A stretch of 64,000 nucleotides of DNA, from positions 27,570 through 91,569 of the forward strand of contig BORH01000018.1 in NCBI GenBank assembly GCA_018333075.1, in the 5' to 3' direction. Under the pieces are notes generated by a model. That model ran no database searches. It had not been told where the DNA came from and worked only from the letters and a program-made list of their open reading frames with translations. The position numbers and the translations under genes were made by a program. Within the stretch, counting starts at the first letter, position 1. Each line of letters starts with the position of its first letter. Of this stretch, positions 14,999-27,792 are shown one piece after another. This stretch comes from Heyndrickxia sporothermodurans. GTDB taxonomy: Bacteria; Bacillota; Bacilli; Bacillales; Bacillaceae_C.

Positions 14999-15499
14999 AT
15001 GCGTCACATTGATCCTAACAAACTTGAATTAGAAGAACGCGTTGTTACAGTTAACCGTGTTGCGAAGGTTGTTAAAGGTGGACGTCGTTTCCGTTTCTCT
15101 GCTCTAGTAGTAGTAGGTGACAGAAACGGTCATGTTGGCTTTGGTACTGGTAAAGCTCAAGAGGTACCTGATGCAATCCGCAAAGCAGTTGAAGATGCGA
15201 AGAAAAACTTAGTAGAAGTAGCTATTGTTGGTACAACAATTCCACATGAAGTTATCGGTCGATTCGGTGCTGGCCAAATTCTTATGAAGCCAGGTTCTCC
15301 GGGTACTGGAGTAATTGCAGGTGGTCCTGTTCGTGCGGTACTAGAATTAGGTGGAGTAGCAGATATTACATCTAAATCACTTGGTTCTAATACACCAATT
15401 AATATGATTCGTGCAACTATCGATGGTATTAAGCAATTAAAACGTGCGGAAGATGTTGCTAAATTACGTAATAAATCAGTAGAAGAACTGTTAGGATAA
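14999..15499 (+). CDS. rpsE: 30S ribosomal protein S5
   Basis: 166 residues. S5 has roles in translational fidelity and mRNA unwinding. The double-stranded RNA-binding region [17 protein letters not shown] and the spectinomycin-loop area near residues 20-30 look wild type. AAAGGAGGG precedes the ATG. Confidence 0.98.
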   Translation: MRHIDPNKLELEERVVTVNRVAKVVKGGRRFRFSALVVVGDRNGHVGFGTGKAQEVPDAIRKAVEDAKKNLVEVAIVGTTIPHEVIGRFGAGQILMKPGSPGTGVIAGGPVRAVLELGGVADITSKSLGSNTPINMIRATIDGIKQLKRAEDVAKLRNKSVEELLG

Positions 15500-15512
15500 G
15501 GAGGGAATTATA

Positions 15513-15695
15513 ATGGCAAACAAATTAGCAATTACCCTCACTCGCAGCTTGATTGGTCGTCCAGAAAATCAACGTGAAACAGTTAAAGCTCTTGGTTTGC
15601 GCAAAGTGAATCAAACTGTTGAGCATGAAGATAATGCTGCAATCCGTGGTATGGTCACTAAAGTAGCTCATCTCGTAACAGTAAAAGAACAGTAA
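15513..15695 (+). CDS. rpmD: 50S ribosomal protein L30
   Basis: 60 residues, a small L30 fold protein: [20 protein letters not shown] with the conserved [14 protein letters not shown]. It follows rpsE by 13 bases with AAGGAGGG. Confidence 0.97.
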   Translation: MANKLAITLTRSLIGRPENQRETVKALGLRKVNQTVEHEDNAAIRGMVTKVAHLVTVKEQ

Positions 15696-15726
15696 TCGAA
15701 TTTACTTATACAAGGAGGTGCCGACA

Positions 15727-16166
15727 ATGAAACTTCATGAATTAAAACCTGCTGAAGGTTCACGTAAAGAACGTAATCGTGTAGGTCGTGGTATTGGTTC
15801 TGGTAATGGAAAAACTGCTGGTAAAGGACATAAAGGGCAAAACGCTCGTTCTGGCGGTGGGGTTCGCCTTGGTTTTGAAGGTGGTCAAACTCCTTTATTC
15901 CGTCGCTTACCAAAACGCGGCTTTACAAACATTAATCGTAAAGACTACGCTATTGTGAATCTTGATGTGTTAAATCGTTTTGAAGATGGTACTGAAATTA
16001 CTCCGGTACTTCTTATTGAAACAGGAGTAGTAAGCAAAGAGAAAGCAGGAATTAAAATTCTTGCAAAAGGTAAGCTTGAAAAAAAATTATCTGTCAAAGC
16101 TCACAAATTCTCCTCTGCTGCTAAAGAAGCTATCGAAGCTGCTGGCGGATCCGTTGAGGTGATTTA

Positions 16167-16167
<1 letters not shown>
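15727..16167 (+). CDS. rplO: 50S ribosomal protein L15
   Basis: 146 residues, family length, from ATG 15727 ([20 protein letters not shown]). An upstream in-frame GTG at 15718 overlaps the ribosome binding site AAGGAGGTG and is rejected. The glycine-rich N-terminal extension ([18 protein letters not shown]) penetrates 23S rRNA. The stop overlaps the secY ATG by one base. Confidence 0.97.
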
Positions 16168-18175
<2,008 letters not shown>

Positions 18176-18282
18176 TTGATTGCAGTTTCCCAAGAAATCA
18201 ACAACTATATAACAGTTGACAGTTTAGTAGCTTTATTCATCAATAGTTATAGAGGCATATCACATCATTTTAAATACTAAAA

Positions 18283-18840
18283 TTGGATGTATTTGCTGAA
18301 AAAATTATTCTCAAGTTTGATGCAATTCCTTCGTTGAAAGGGTATAATGGTTTTCGTGGCAGTATTTGTACTTCAGTTAATCAGGAGATAGTTCACGAAA
18401 ATTCCAGGTTCTTTTTAGCTAAATGAAGGTATCATCAATCAATTTGGATAGTTATTGGTGTGGAGTATAGTGGCTATCATGATGACTCTTCATGAATATA
18501 TCCTATTGGTAATTAGATGAAGAGACGCGGGAGGCTCGCGGATGTGACAGAGGATTCTCTCTATCATGGCTTAAAGGAATTAAAGCCTGATGAGCGTCTT
18601 TCGAACATCTCTCATGCGATTCAACTTTTGTAAAAAATCATGGCTTTTCTATCGTTCGCGAGTATGCCGGACATGGGATTGGTCAAGAATTACATGAAGA
18701 CCCACTAATGCCTCATTATGGACCGCCTAACAAAGGCCCTCGCTTATTGCCTGGATTGGTGCTGTGTACCCGTACCAATGATAATCTGCGGGAAGTCATT
18801 ATGATAAGACTCTCCAAGTAAATTGGACAGTGGTGCCAGT
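18283..18840 (+). pseudogene. map: Methionine aminopeptidase remnant (map pseudogene)
   Basis: The stretch between adk and infA contains MetAP type I fragments, in the right order but in changing frames. Fragment one is [17 protein letters not shown] then [17 protein letters not shown] (from 18283). Fragment two is VIGVEYSGYHDDSS, then an in-frame TGA, then IYPIGN and TAG (18448 on). Fragment three is [20 protein letters not shown] then [10 protein letters not shown] and a stop. Fragment four is [20 protein letters not shown] then [14 protein letters not shown], lacking the following catalytic part. There are at least two internal stops and several frameshifts. MetAP is normally essential, so a functional copy must exist elsewhere. 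Confidence 0.92.
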
Positions 18841-18985
18841 TATCAACAGTGTATATGCAAAAAACGGCATATAGGCTGAGATAATAAATACTGGTTTAAA
18901 AATATTGACGATCACACAACCATGTCTTTTGTGAAAGTGGTATAGTATGTTGTCCATAAATGTAAGAAGAAGGGAGACGGGTTCG

Positions 18986-19741
<756 letters not shown>

Positions 19742-19748
19742 TTAGTAA

Positions 19749-20156
<408 letters not shown>

Positions 20157-20337
20157 TTTTTTCTGTATAGAATTTGTATCCATGTCAATAATGGGATATG
20201 ATATGGCAAAAATTAAGCAGAAATGATTAATCCAGTTGTTGTGCACAAATGGGAATGTAAACATGAGGAATTTCGGTCAGATCGATTAGATTCTATCTCT
20301 ACCGGGGTTTCGACGTTTTGAAGGAGGGTAAATTTGA

Positions 20338-21282
20338 ATGATTGAAATCGAAAAACCAAAAATTGAAACGGTTGAGGTCAACGATGATGCAAGTTTCGGG
20401 AAGTTCGTCGTAGAACCACTAGAGCGTGGATATGGTACAACTTTGGGTAACTCCTTACGTCGTATCCTATTATCCTCACTTCCAGGTGCAGCTGTCACTT
20501 CTATTCAAATAGATGGTGTAATGCATGAGTTCTCAACAATTGAAGGCGTCGTTGAAGATGTAACATCAATTATTCTTAACATTAAAAAGCTAGCATTGAA
20601 AATATACTCTGACGAAGAAAAAACGCTTGAAATTGATGTGCAAGGAGAAGGAGTTGTAACAGCTGCTGATATCACTCATGACAGCGACGTTGAAATTCTT
20701 AATCCAGATCTTTACATCGCAACATTAGGGAAAAATGCTCACTTTCGCATGCGTATGTCAGCTGTAACAGGTCGTGGTTATACACCTGCTGAACAGAATA
20801 AACGTGAAGATCTTCCAATTGGTGTGATTCCTATTGACTCGATCTATACGCCGGTACAACGTGTTAACTATCAAGTTGAAAATACACGTGTAGGTCAAGT
20901 TTCAAATTTTGACAAGCTTTCACTTGATGTTTGGACAGATGGAAGTATTGGACCTAAGGAAGCTATTTCTCTAGGTGCAAAAATTCTTACAGAGCACTTG
21001 AATATTTTCGTCGGATTAACAGATGAAGCACAAAATGCTGAAATCATGGTTGAGAAGGAAGAAGATCAGAAAGAAAAAGTTCTGGAAATGACAATTGAAG
21101 AACTTGATTTATCTGTTCGTTCTTATAACTGCCTAAAACGTGCTGGAATCAACACTGTTCAGGAATTAGCTAATAAAACTGAAGAAGATATGATGAAGGT
21201 TCGTAATTTAGGACGTAAGTCTTTAGAAGAAGTAAAAGCGAAGTTAGAAGAGCTTGGCTTAGGCTTAAGAAAAGACGATTGA
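20338..21282 (+). CDS. rpoA: RNA polymerase alpha subunit
   Basis: 314 residues, identical in length to B. subtilis. The N-terminal dimerisation domain ([20 protein letters not shown]) is followed by a flexible acidic linker and the C-terminal UP-element binding domain ([19 protein letters not shown]). A 181-base gap after rpsK could hold an internal promoter, but none is convincing. GAAGGAGGG precedes the start. Confidence 0.99.
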   Translation: MIEIEKPKIETVEVNDDASFGKFVVEPLERGYGTTLGNSLRRILLSSLPGAAVTSIQIDGVMHEFSTIEGVVEDVTSIILNIKKLALKIYSDEEKTLEIDVQGEGVVTAADITHDSDVEILNPDLYIATLGKNAHFRMRMSAVTGRGYTPAEQNKREDLPIGVIPIDSIYTPVQRVNYQVENTRVGQVSNFDKLSLDVWTDGSIGPKEAISLGAKILTEHLNIFVGLTDEAQNAEIMVEKEEDQKEKVLEMTIEELDLSVRSYNCLKRAGINTVQELANKTEEDMMKVRNLGRKSLEEVKAKLEELGLGLRKDD

Positions 21283-21329
21283 TTACTACAACACTTGTAT
21301 ATATTATTTAAACAAGGGAGGGAAACTTC

Positions 21330-21692
21330 ATGTCTTACAGAAAACTAGGACGTACTAGTGCCCAACGTAAAGCGTTGCTTCGTGATTTAGCAACAGACCT
21401 TATTATCAATGAGCGCATTGAAACAACTGAAGCTCGTGCGAAAGAATTACGTTCAGTTGTTGAAAAAATGATTACTCTTGGTAAACGTGGTGATTTACAC
21501 GCACGTCGTCAAGCTGCAGCTTTCATTCGTCATGAAATTGCTAATGAAGAAACAAAACAAGATGCTGTTCAAAAATTATTTTCTGATATCGCTACTCGTT
21601 ATCAAGAGCGTCAAGGTGGATACACTCGTATCATGAAACTTGGACCTCGTCGTGGTGACGGTGCGCCAGTAGTAGTTATTGAATTAGTTTAA
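21330..21692 (+). CDS. rplQ: 50S ribosomal protein L17
   Basis: 120 residues, starting [19 protein letters not shown]. Last gene of the alpha operon; a terminator follows 10 bases after the stop. Confidence 0.98.
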   Translation: MSYRKLGRTSAQRKALLRDLATDLIINERIETTEARAKELRSVVEKMITLGKRGDLHARRQAAAFIRHEIANEETKQDAVQKLFSDIATRYQERQGGYTRIMKLGPRRGDGAPVVVIELV

Positions 21693-21701
21693 TATTTTAT
21701 T

Positions 21702-21750
21702 AAAAAGGGCAGGACAGTTAGTTTTAATTGCTTCTTTGCCCTTTTTTTAT
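21702..21750 (+). terminator. Rho-independent terminator after rplQ
   Basis: AAAAAGGGCA at 21702-21711 pairs with TGCCCTTTTT at 21737-21746, with a run of T. The loop is long (about 25 bases). It closes the S10-spc-alpha transcription unit. Confidence 0.8.
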
Positions 21751-21861
21751 AAGTTAAACTTGCGATAGATGGCAAAATGTTGCCATGACATTTTCATACG
21801 TGATGTATTGAAGCTAACAGAGTGTTATGATGGGTAGATACAAAGGCTATCCCGTCTAGCT

Positions 21862-21955
21862 CCTTGCATCTCTCTCCATCTCTATTTCTAGAGGATTTGT
21901 AACCAGGGAACGAGTGAAATTCCCCAGGAGAGGGGTGCAGGCTTTTTTATTTTTT
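21862..21955 (+). promoter_or_regulatory. Structured leader with terminator hairpin upstream of ecfA1
   Basis: CCTTGCATCTCTCTCC (21862-21877) pairs over most of its length with GGAGAGGGGTGCAGG (21927-21941), and a run CTTTTTTATTTTTT follows. Inside the large stem lies another hairpin (GGGAA...TTCCC, about 21907-21924). This is shaped like a transcription attenuator or riboswitch expression platform 65 bases before ecfA1. The ligand, if any, is not recognisable to me; it may also be a simple terminator. Confidence 0.5.
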
Positions 21956-22020
21956 CGGCTTTTTGTTGGTGAATTGAGAAAGAGTAGTAGAGTATAGTAT
22001 AGCTTAGAGGAGGTTTGGAG

Positions 22021-22860
22021 ATGGCAGAAGAGATTATTTCAATTGAACATGTATATTATCGTTATCCAGGACAAGATCCATATGTCTTAAAGGATATTAC
22101 CTTCTCCATTCAAAAAGGGGAATGGCTTGCCATTGTCGGTCATAATGGGTCAGGGAAGTCAACTTTAGCGAAAATGTTAAATGGTCTTCATTATCCGGAA
22201 AAGGGGAATGTGACAGTTAATCAGCTTTCCTTATCAGAAGAAACTGTTTGGGAAGTAAGAAAGAGAATTGGAATGGTTTTTCAAAACCCTGATAATCAGT
22301 TTGTAGGAACTACTGTACAGGATGATGTGGCTTTTGGTTTAGAAAATAACGGTGTTCCCCAAGAAGAAATGGTTAGGCGTGTAAGGGATGCCTTAGAAAG
22401 AGTAAATATGCTTTCCTTTCTTGATCAAGAGCCACACCATTTATCCGGAGGCCAAAAGCAAAGGGTTGCGATAGCAGGTGTTATCGCTATTAGACCAATG
22501 GTCATTATTTTGGATGAAGCGACATCAATGCTTGATCCAAAAGGGCGTAAAGAGGTATTAGAAACCATAAGAGAATTAAAGGAGAAACTAGGTCTTACAG
22601 TTATTTCAATTACGCATGATTTAGAAGAAGCATCTAGGGCGGACCGAATGATCGTATTAAATAATGGGGAAGTATTTAAGGAAGGGAGACCAAATGAAAT
22701 CTTTCGGATGGAAGAGGAACTGGTGAAATTAGGTCTTGATATTCCTTTTACAATAAAAATGAGCAAGAAGTTAACGGAGCAAGGCTTCGAATTTCCTAAC
22801 ATGTACTTAACAGAAGAAGAATTGGTGGATGCATTATGGACATTGCACTTGAACAAGTAG
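22021..22860 (+). CDS. ecfA1: ECF transporter ATPase EcfA1 (energy-coupling factor)
   Basis: 279 residues from ATG 22021, after AGAGGAGG. It is one of two ABC ATPases that, with EcfT, energise several substrate-binding S components for vitamins and metals in the cell membrane. Walker A GHNGSGKST, Q-loop NPDNQ, signature LSGGQKQR, Walker B VIILDEATSMLD and switch histidine SITHD are intact. The 3' end overlaps ecfA2 by 25 bases. No S component gene is nearby, as is usual for the shared group II module. Confidence 0.97.
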   Translation: MAEEIISIEHVYYRYPGQDPYVLKDITFSIQKGEWLAIVGHNGSGKSTLAKMLNGLHYPEKGNVTVNQLSLSEETVWEVRKRIGMVFQNPDNQFVGTTVQDDVAFGLENNGVPQEEMVRRVRDALERVNMLSFLDQEPHHLSGGQKQRVAIAGVIAIRPMVIILDEATSMLDPKGRKEVLETIRELKEKLGLTVISITHDLEEASRADRMIVLNNGEVFKEGRPNEIFRMEEELVKLGLDIPFTIKMSKKLTEQGFEFPNMYLTEEELVDALWTLHLNK

Positions 22861-23705
22861 AATATCGTTATCAAGCAAATACCCCATTTGAAAGATTAGC
22901 TTTAAAGAATATTGATTTAGTCATTCCGTCTAAACGCTTTATTGCTGTTATCGGTCATACAGGCTCTGGAAAATCTACTCTATTACAGCATTTAAATGCT
23001 TTATTGCAGCCGACAAAAGGAAGAGTATTGATTGGAGATCAACTAATCGATTCTGAAAAAAAGGAAAAAAACCTTCGGAAAGTTCGCCAAAAAGTAGGGA
23101 TTGTCTTTCAATTCCCGGAACATCAGTTATTTGAGGAAACAGTGGAAAAAGATATTTGCTTTGGTCCTATGAATTTCGGTGTAAAAAAGGATGAAGCAAA
23201 AAGAAGAGCGAGAGAACTGATTCGCCAGGTAGGCTTGCCTGAAGACGTATTAGATAAGTCGCCTTTTGATTTATCAGGCGGACAGATGCGGCGCGTAGCT
23301 ATTGCTGGAGTTTTAGCAATGGAACCAGATGTACTTGTTTTAGATGAACCAACCGCTGGACTTGATCCAAGAGGTCGTAAAGAAGTAATGGAGATGTTTT
23401 ATCGGCTTCATCAAGAGAAAGGTCTATCAACCATACTTGTTACACATAGTATGGAAGATGCTGCAATTTACGCTGATGAAATTGTGATTATGCATCAAGG
23501 TGAAATAAAGAGAAAAGGAACGCCTAAGGAAATTTTTTCAGACCCAAAGGAATTACTATCGTTAGGACTTAATGTACCAGACGTAGTTAATTTTCAATAT
23601 TTATTAGAACGAAAAATGAGTCAAAAGCTAGGAAAAACCTGTTTATCAATAGAAGAACTATCAAGCGCCTTAAAGGATTGGAAGATCCGAGGTGAACGAT
23701 CATGA
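22836..23705 (+). CDS. ecfA2: ECF transporter ATPase EcfA2
   Basis: 289 residues, the second ATPase of the ECF module. Walker A GHTGSGKST, signature DLSGGQMRR, Walker B VLVLDEPTAGLD, and switch VTHSME are intact. The start lies 25 bases inside ecfA1 and the stop overlaps ecfT by 4 bases, so the three genes are translationally coupled. Confidence 0.97.
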   Translation: MDIALEQVEYRYQANTPFERLALKNIDLVIPSKRFIAVIGHTGSGKSTLLQHLNALLQPTKGRVLIGDQLIDSEKKEKNLRKVRQKVGIVFQFPEHQLFEETVEKDICFGPMNFGVKKDEAKRRARELIRQVGLPEDVLDKSPFDLSGGQMRRVAIAGVLAMEPDVLVLDEPTAGLDPRGRKEVMEMFYRLHQEKGLSTILVTHSMEDAAIYADEIVIMHQGEIKRKGTPKEIFSDPKELLSLGLNVPDVVNFQYLLERKMSQKLGKTCLSIEELSSALKDWKIRGERS

Positions 23706-24499
23706 TGGAAAAAATGATATTTGGTCGTTATGTTCCAACAGAATCTGTTATTCACCGTTTAGATCCTCGTTCCAAACTAATCTTTGTCTTTGCTTATATT
23801 TGTATAGTTTTTTTAGCAAATAATGTAACGACATATGGTTTTTTAGTTGTTTTAACAATTTTATTAGTGTTGATTTCAAAGATTCCTTTTTCATTTTTTA
23901 TTAATGGTTTAAAGCCTATATTATGGCTCATTTTGTTTACATTGGTCCTTCATTTGTTTTTTACAAAACAGGGAAGTTTAATCTTTCATTTAGGCTTTGT
24001 CAAAATATATGAAGAAGGGTTAAGACAGGGAGTTTTTATCTCTCTTCGTTTTATGCTGCTTATTTTTGTGACATCACTGATGACATTAACTACGACGCCT
24101 ATTTCGTTAACAGATGGATTAGAAACCTTATTAAATCCATTAAAAAAAATAAAGTTCCCGGTTCATGAATTAGCTTTAATGATGTCAATTGCATTAAGGT
24201 TTATCCCGACATTAATGGATGAAACCGACAAAATAATGAAGGCACAGATGGCTAGAGGCGTTGATTTTTCTGGTGGGCCGATTAAAGATCGTATAAAAGC
24301 AATTATTCCGTTACTTATCCCTCTTTTTATTAGTTCTTTTAAACGTGCTGAAGAGCTGGCAACGGCTATGGAGGCTAGAGGATATCACGGTGGGGAAGGA
24401 CGAACAAAATACCGATTATTAGAATGGAAAGCTTCTGACTCTCTAGTAATGGTATTAATTTTAGTATTAACAGGCATTTTAATTATTTTCAGAGCGTGA
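23702..24499 (+). CDS. ecfT: ECF transporter transmembrane component EcfT
   Basis: 265 residues with several membrane helices in the N-terminal half and one at the C-terminus. The two Ala-Arg-Gly coupling motifs (AQMARGVDF and AMEARGYHGG) that dock onto the ATPases are present. Forms the conserved ecfA1-ecfA2-ecfT-truA unit of Firmicutes. Confidence 0.96.
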   Translation: MMEKMIFGRYVPTESVIHRLDPRSKLIFVFAYICIVFLANNVTTYGFLVVLTILLVLISKIPFSFFINGLKPILWLILFTLVLHLFFTKQGSLIFHLGFVKIYEEGLRQGVFISLRFMLLIFVTSLMTLTTTPISLTDGLETLLNPLKKIKFPVHELALMMSIALRFIPTLMDETDKIMKAQMARGVDFSGGPIKDRIKAIIPLLIPLFISSFKRAEELATAMEARGYHGGEGRTKYRLLEWKASDSLVMVLILVLTGILIIFRA

Positions 24500-24509
24500 G
24501 GGATTGTCC

Positions 24510-25250
24510 ATGCAGCGATATAAATGTACGATTTCCTATGATGGGTCTGGATATTCAGGATATCAAATCCAACCAAATGGACGAACAGTACAGGGAGAGC
24601 TTGAAGCGGCTCTGAAAAAAATCCATAAAGGAGAGCATGTGAAAGTAACCGGATCTGGGAGAACGGATGCAGGGGTGCATGCTGTAGGACAGGTGATTCA
24701 TTTTGACACTCCTCTTACTATTCCTAAAGAGCGCTGGCCCATTGTACTGAACAGTTTACTTCCAGATGATGTATCTATTCAGAATGCAGTTTCTGTAGAA
24801 TCTGAATTTCATGCACGCTATTCTGTCGTAAAAAAAGAATACCGTTATAAAGTATACTTGAATACTTATCGAGATCCGTTTCAACGAAATTATGCTTTTC
24901 ACTTTCCATATCCATTAGATATTCAAGAAATGGAAAAAGCAAGCAAGTTTTTAATAGGAACTCATGATTTTACTAGCTTTTGTTCAGCAAAAACAGAGGT
25001 AGTAGATAAGATTCGTACGATCGAAAAAATAAATCTTCGAATAAAAAATAATCAATTAGAAGTTCAATTTATTGGAAACGGATTTCTTTATAATATGGTT
25101 CGAATACTAATGGGAACTTTATTAGAGGTCGGCATCAAGAAAAGAAGTGCTGAAGAAATCCCATGGATTCTTCAGCAAAAAAATCGTATACATGCTGGAA
25201 AAACAGCTCCAGCTGAAGGATTATATTTGTGGAAGGTTTTTTATAATTAG
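24510..25250 (+). CDS. truA: tRNA pseudouridine(38-40) synthase TruA
   Basis: 246 residues from ATG 24510; an in-frame TTG at 24504 is less likely. It isomerises uridines 38-40 of the anticodon stem. The catalytic aspartate is Asp53 in SGRTDAGVHA. It starts 10 bases after ecfT stops. Confidence 0.96.
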   Translation: MQRYKCTISYDGSGYSGYQIQPNGRTVQGELEAALKKIHKGEHVKVTGSGRTDAGVHAVGQVIHFDTPLTIPKERWPIVLNSLLPDDVSIQNAVSVESEFHARYSVVKKEYRYKVYLNTYRDPFQRNYAFHFPYPLDIQEMEKASKFLIGTHDFTSFCSAKTEVVDKIRTIEKINLRIKNNQLEVQFIGNGFLYNMVRILMGTLLEVGIKKRSAEEIPWILQQKNRIHAGKTAPAEGLYLWKVFYN

Positions 25251-25371
25251 AAAAGTGTTTCTTTTTTTAGGAGAAATATGCAGTTTTTTTTAGGAAAAGC
25301 CCTATGGTCTTATCGATAAAATCAGTAATACCCATGTTTCTTATAACAACTAATCCAGGTGTAACATTTTC

Positions 25372-25400
25372 TTGACAATGGTGTTATAAAAATATATTAT
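25372..25400 (+). promoter_or_regulatory. SigA-type promoter of rplM-rpsI
   Basis: TTGACA (25372-25377), a 17-base spacer, TATTAT (25395-25400). It lies about 100 bases ahead of rplM in the 252-base gap after truA. Confidence 0.72.
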
Positions 25401-25404
25401 ATAC

Positions 25405-25500
25405 TATGGTATGTTATTTAACCCCACGATAAGCCCCGGAAACTTATTGTGATAAAAATAAATACGTTAGATCTTGAATTTTTTATTTTAGGAGGGTAAC
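25405..25500 (+). promoter_or_regulatory. rplM mRNA leader, candidate L13-type autoregulatory structure
   Basis: The roughly 95-base leader has compact elements: ACGATAAGCCCCGGAAACTT followed by ATTGTGATAAAAAT. L13 leaders are known in Bacillus and related Firmicutes in exactly this position. I infer the identity mainly from position; the structure was not folded. Confidence 0.45.
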
Positions 25501-25502
25501 TC

Positions 25503-25937
25503 ATGCGTACTTATATGGCTAATGCAAATACAGTAGAACGTAAATGGTACGTTGTGGATGCTGAAGGTAAAACTTTAGGTCGTCTATCTAGTGAAGTAGC
25601 ATCTATTTTACGCGGTAAACATAAACCAACTTTCACACCACATGTTGATACTGGTGATCACGTAATCATTTTAAACGCATCAAAAATCGAATTAACTGGT
25701 AAGAAATTATCTGATAAAATTTACTACCGTCATACACAATATGCGGGTGGTTTAAAAACTCGTACTGCGAACGAAATGCGTACAAACTATCCTGAAAAAA
25801 TGCTTGAGCTTGCTATTAAAGGCATGCTTCCAAAAGGTTCTTTAGGACGCCAAATGTTTAAAAAATTACATGTTTATGCTGGAGCAGAACATAAACATGA
25901 AGCACAAAAACCAGAAGTGTACGAACTTCGCGGATAA
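25503..25937 (+). CDS. rplM: 50S ribosomal protein L13
   Basis: 144 residues, an early 50S assembly protein. It starts [20 protein letters not shown] and contains [20 protein letters not shown] and the C-terminal [17 protein letters not shown]. Cotranscribed with rpsI, 21 bases downstream. Confidence 0.98.
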   Translation: MRTYMANANTVERKWYVVDAEGKTLGRLSSEVASILRGKHKPTFTPHVDTGDHVIILNASKIELTGKKLSDKIYYRHTQYAGGLKTRTANEMRTNYPEKMLELAIKGMLPKGSLGRQMFKKLHVYAGAEHKHEAQKPEVYELRG

Positions 25938-25958
25938 TAATTAAGGGAGGGTATTATT

Positions 25959-26351
25959 TTGACACAAGTTCAATATTACGGAACAGGACGTCGTAAAAGC
26001 TCTGTAGCTCGTGTACGCTTAGTTCCTGGTAACGGTCGTATCGTTATTAATGGTCGTGAAGTAGAAGACTATATTCCATTTGCGGCTTTAATCGAAGTAA
26101 TTAAACAACCATTAAATGCTACTGAAACTCTTGGTAACTATGATGTTTTAGTTAATGTTAATGGTGGTGGTTTCACTGGTCAAGCTGGAGCAATCCGTCA
26201 TGGTATCGCTCGTGCATTATTATTAGCTGATCCAGAATACCGTTCAACTTTAAAACGTGCAGGTTTATTAACTCGTGACGCTCGTATGAAAGAACGTAAA
26301 AAATACGGTCTTAAAGGCGCTCGTCGTGCACCTCAGTTCTCAAAACGTTAA
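25959..26351 (+). CDS. rpsI: 30S ribosomal protein S9
   Basis: 130 residues from a TTG start after AAGGGAGGG. S9 reaches the P-site tRNA with its C-terminal tail ([12 protein letters not shown]), which is intact. The last codons are also the integration site of the adjoining genomic island; the coding sequence is preserved across the junction, as expected when an element carries a replacement 3' end. A degenerate second copy of this 3' end lies at 51400-51459. Confidence 0.98.
   Translation: MTQVQYYGTGRRKSSVARVRLVPGNGRIVINGREVEDYIPFAALIEVIKQPLNATETLGNYDVLVNVNGGGFTGQAGAIRHGIARALLLADPEYRSTLKRAGLLTRDARMKERKKYGLKGARRAPQFSKR
26337..26351 (+). mobile_element. Island left attachment site (attL) in the rpsI 3' end
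   Basis: The sequence TTCTCAAAACGTTAA covers the last rpsI codons. The 11-base core TTCTCAAAACG recurs at 34191-34201 and 42145-42155, and with one mismatch at 51445-51455. It borders the integrase gene, which lies 70 bases away reading towards it. Confidence 0.8.
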
Positions 26352-26389
26352 TCAATTCCTTATTGTATCAACGTTTACAAAGGTTTTTT

Positions 26390-26419
26390 GGTTCAAGTTG
26401 GTTCAAATCAACTTGAACC
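26390..26419. promoter_or_regulatory. Probable integrase arm-type binding sites next to attL
   Basis: GGTTCAAGTT, GGTTCAAATC and inverted AACTTGAACC occur back to back. The same GGTTCAA direct repeats occur in the element right ends at 34062-34079 and 42016-42033. Repeats at both ends near the core fit arm sites of a tyrosine recombinase. The inverted pair could also form the int terminator. Confidence 0.55.
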
Positions 26420-27475
26420 TTATAAAGCATTTAACAGATTTAAAGCATCGGCATCTTGCTGGTGCTTTTTTTCTGGCATTAATTCCAGATAATAATTTTG
26501 TGTGGTTTGTATATTTATGTGTCCTAATCGTTTGGATACATAAGCAATATCTATATCTTTAGCAAATAAAAATGATGCGTGTGTATCTCTTAGACCGTGA
26601 AAGGTAGTTCTTTTAATGTTTAATTCCGTTAATAACTCGGCTAATTGTTCCGATTGTTTAAAGCCACCAAAGCCGAAAATATAACCATTGTCTTTAACGG
26701 GAATTTGACGAATAAGCTCATACACTTCTTTGTTGATAGAAACATCACGTTTAGCATTCTGTGTCTTTAATGAGGTGTCATCAGAAGTAGGACTGATCGA
26801 ATGTCTAACTTCTATTCCGTATTCATAAGGGCTGTATTCGTAAAGGTTCTCCGGTCGAATTGCTAGTAGCTCTCCACGTCGCATACCTGTTTCTAATGCA
26901 AGTAATACAAGTAAGTTAAATTCATCTTCAGGATGCTGTAAAAGGTAATTACGAAGCTTTTTAAAGTCAGTTATAGATAAAGCTTTGTTTCTTTTAGGTG
27001 GGTTTTCTCCACGTGTTTTTACCAAACGAGCAAAATCATTTGCAATATAACCACGAGCATATGCATCACGTAATGATGTTTTTATGTTTAGAAGCACCTC
27101 ATGTGTTGTTTTTCGAGAATGTGTCTTAGCATATTCATCTATTTTCTTCTGAACAACAATATCATTTAAATCTTTTAATTGGATATCCTGAAATAGGTTT
27201 CTAATAACTCCCAAAGTACGAACATAATTTTGAAATGTCGATTCTTTAACGTCATTTACCTTTACAAGATAAATCCAGTTCTCGAAGAAATCAGCAAATG
27301 TTGTTGTTCTGTGGGCAAGTTCTTTATCTTCTCCTTTCGCTAATTCCATTTCTAAAGCCCAAAGTTCGGCTTCTCTTTTTGTCGGAAAAGTTTTAGAAAG
27401 TTTTTTGTGTTTACCATGTTTGTATAGAGAAACTTGTGCTCGATATGATTTCCCTCTTTTTATAATACTAGCCAT
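26420..27475 (-). CDS. int: Tyrosine recombinase (integrase) of the rpsI island
   Basis: 351 residues from ATG 27475 (MASIIKRGKSYRAQVSLYKH), with AAGGGA upstream; an in-frame ATG 18 bases further out is weaker. The order is an N-terminal arm-binding domain, a SAM-like core-binding domain and the catalytic domain. Catalytic residues are visible: Arg in ETGMRRGELLAI, His-x-x-Arg in FHGLRDTHASF, His in RLGHINIQTTQ and nucleophile Tyr in NYYLE. It lies directly beside attL, so it is the likely enzyme for insertion into rpsI. It appears intact and could still act. Confidence 0.93.
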   Translation of the reverse strand: MASIIKRGKSYRAQVSLYKHGKHKKLSKTFPTKREAELWALEMELAKGEDKELAHRTTTFADFFENWIYLVKVNDVKESTFQNYVRTLGVIRNLFQDIQLKDLNDIVVQKKIDEYAKTHSRKTTHEVLLNIKTSLRDAYARGYIANDFARLVKTRGENPPKRNKALSITDFKKLRNYLLQHPEDEFNLLVLLALETGMRRGELLAIRPENLYEYSPYEYGIEVRHSISPTSDDTSLKTQNAKRDVSINKEVYELIRQIPVKDNGYIFGFGGFKQSEQLAELLTELNIKRTTFHGLRDTHASFLFAKDIDIAYVSKRLGHINIQTTQNYYLELMPEKKHQQDADALNLLNAL

Positions 27476-27569
27476 ACTATCAATTCCCTTCAAAAAAATA
27501 GTTGATAGATGCTAGTTGAATACAACTGTATTGTATTCCGAACCTTGCATCTTATCAACTGTTAATAAA

Positions 27570-27767
27570 TTAAACCGAGTGTTTTTCAATAAATTCTATT
27601 AAAGATTTCATTGTGTATCGTTCATGTCGACCAATCATGAAACGGTCAAGTTCCCTGTGCGGTCGTATATATTTATCAAATGACTTTGGGTCTACACCTA
27701 GAAAACTTGATGCTTGTTCCCTTGTTAAAAGATATGGGTAATCTTTTGAAATCATATCAATGCTCAT
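27570..27767 (-). CDS. xis: Excisionase-like small helix-turn-helix protein
   Basis: 65 residues with a MerR/excisionase-type helix-turn-helix (YLLTREQASSFLGVDPKSFD) and a wing (HERYTMKSLIEFIEKHSV). AAAAGGAG precedes the ATG. Its place between the relaxase and integrase, on the same strand, matches xis genes of ICEBs1/Tn916-like elements, where the product directs excision. The function is inferred from size, fold and position. Confidence 0.78.
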   Translation of the reverse strand: MSIDMISKDYPYLLTREQASSFLGVDPKSFDKYIRPHRELDRFMIGRHERYTMKSLIEFIEKHSV

Positions 27768-27792
27768 AAAGCATCGTCTCCTTTTTAGTCTT

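Noticed and set aside
26326-26562. A 78-codon plus-strand ORF across attL and the integrase 3' end
   Set aside because: It runs out of frame with rpsI and antisense to int, with no ribosome binding site.
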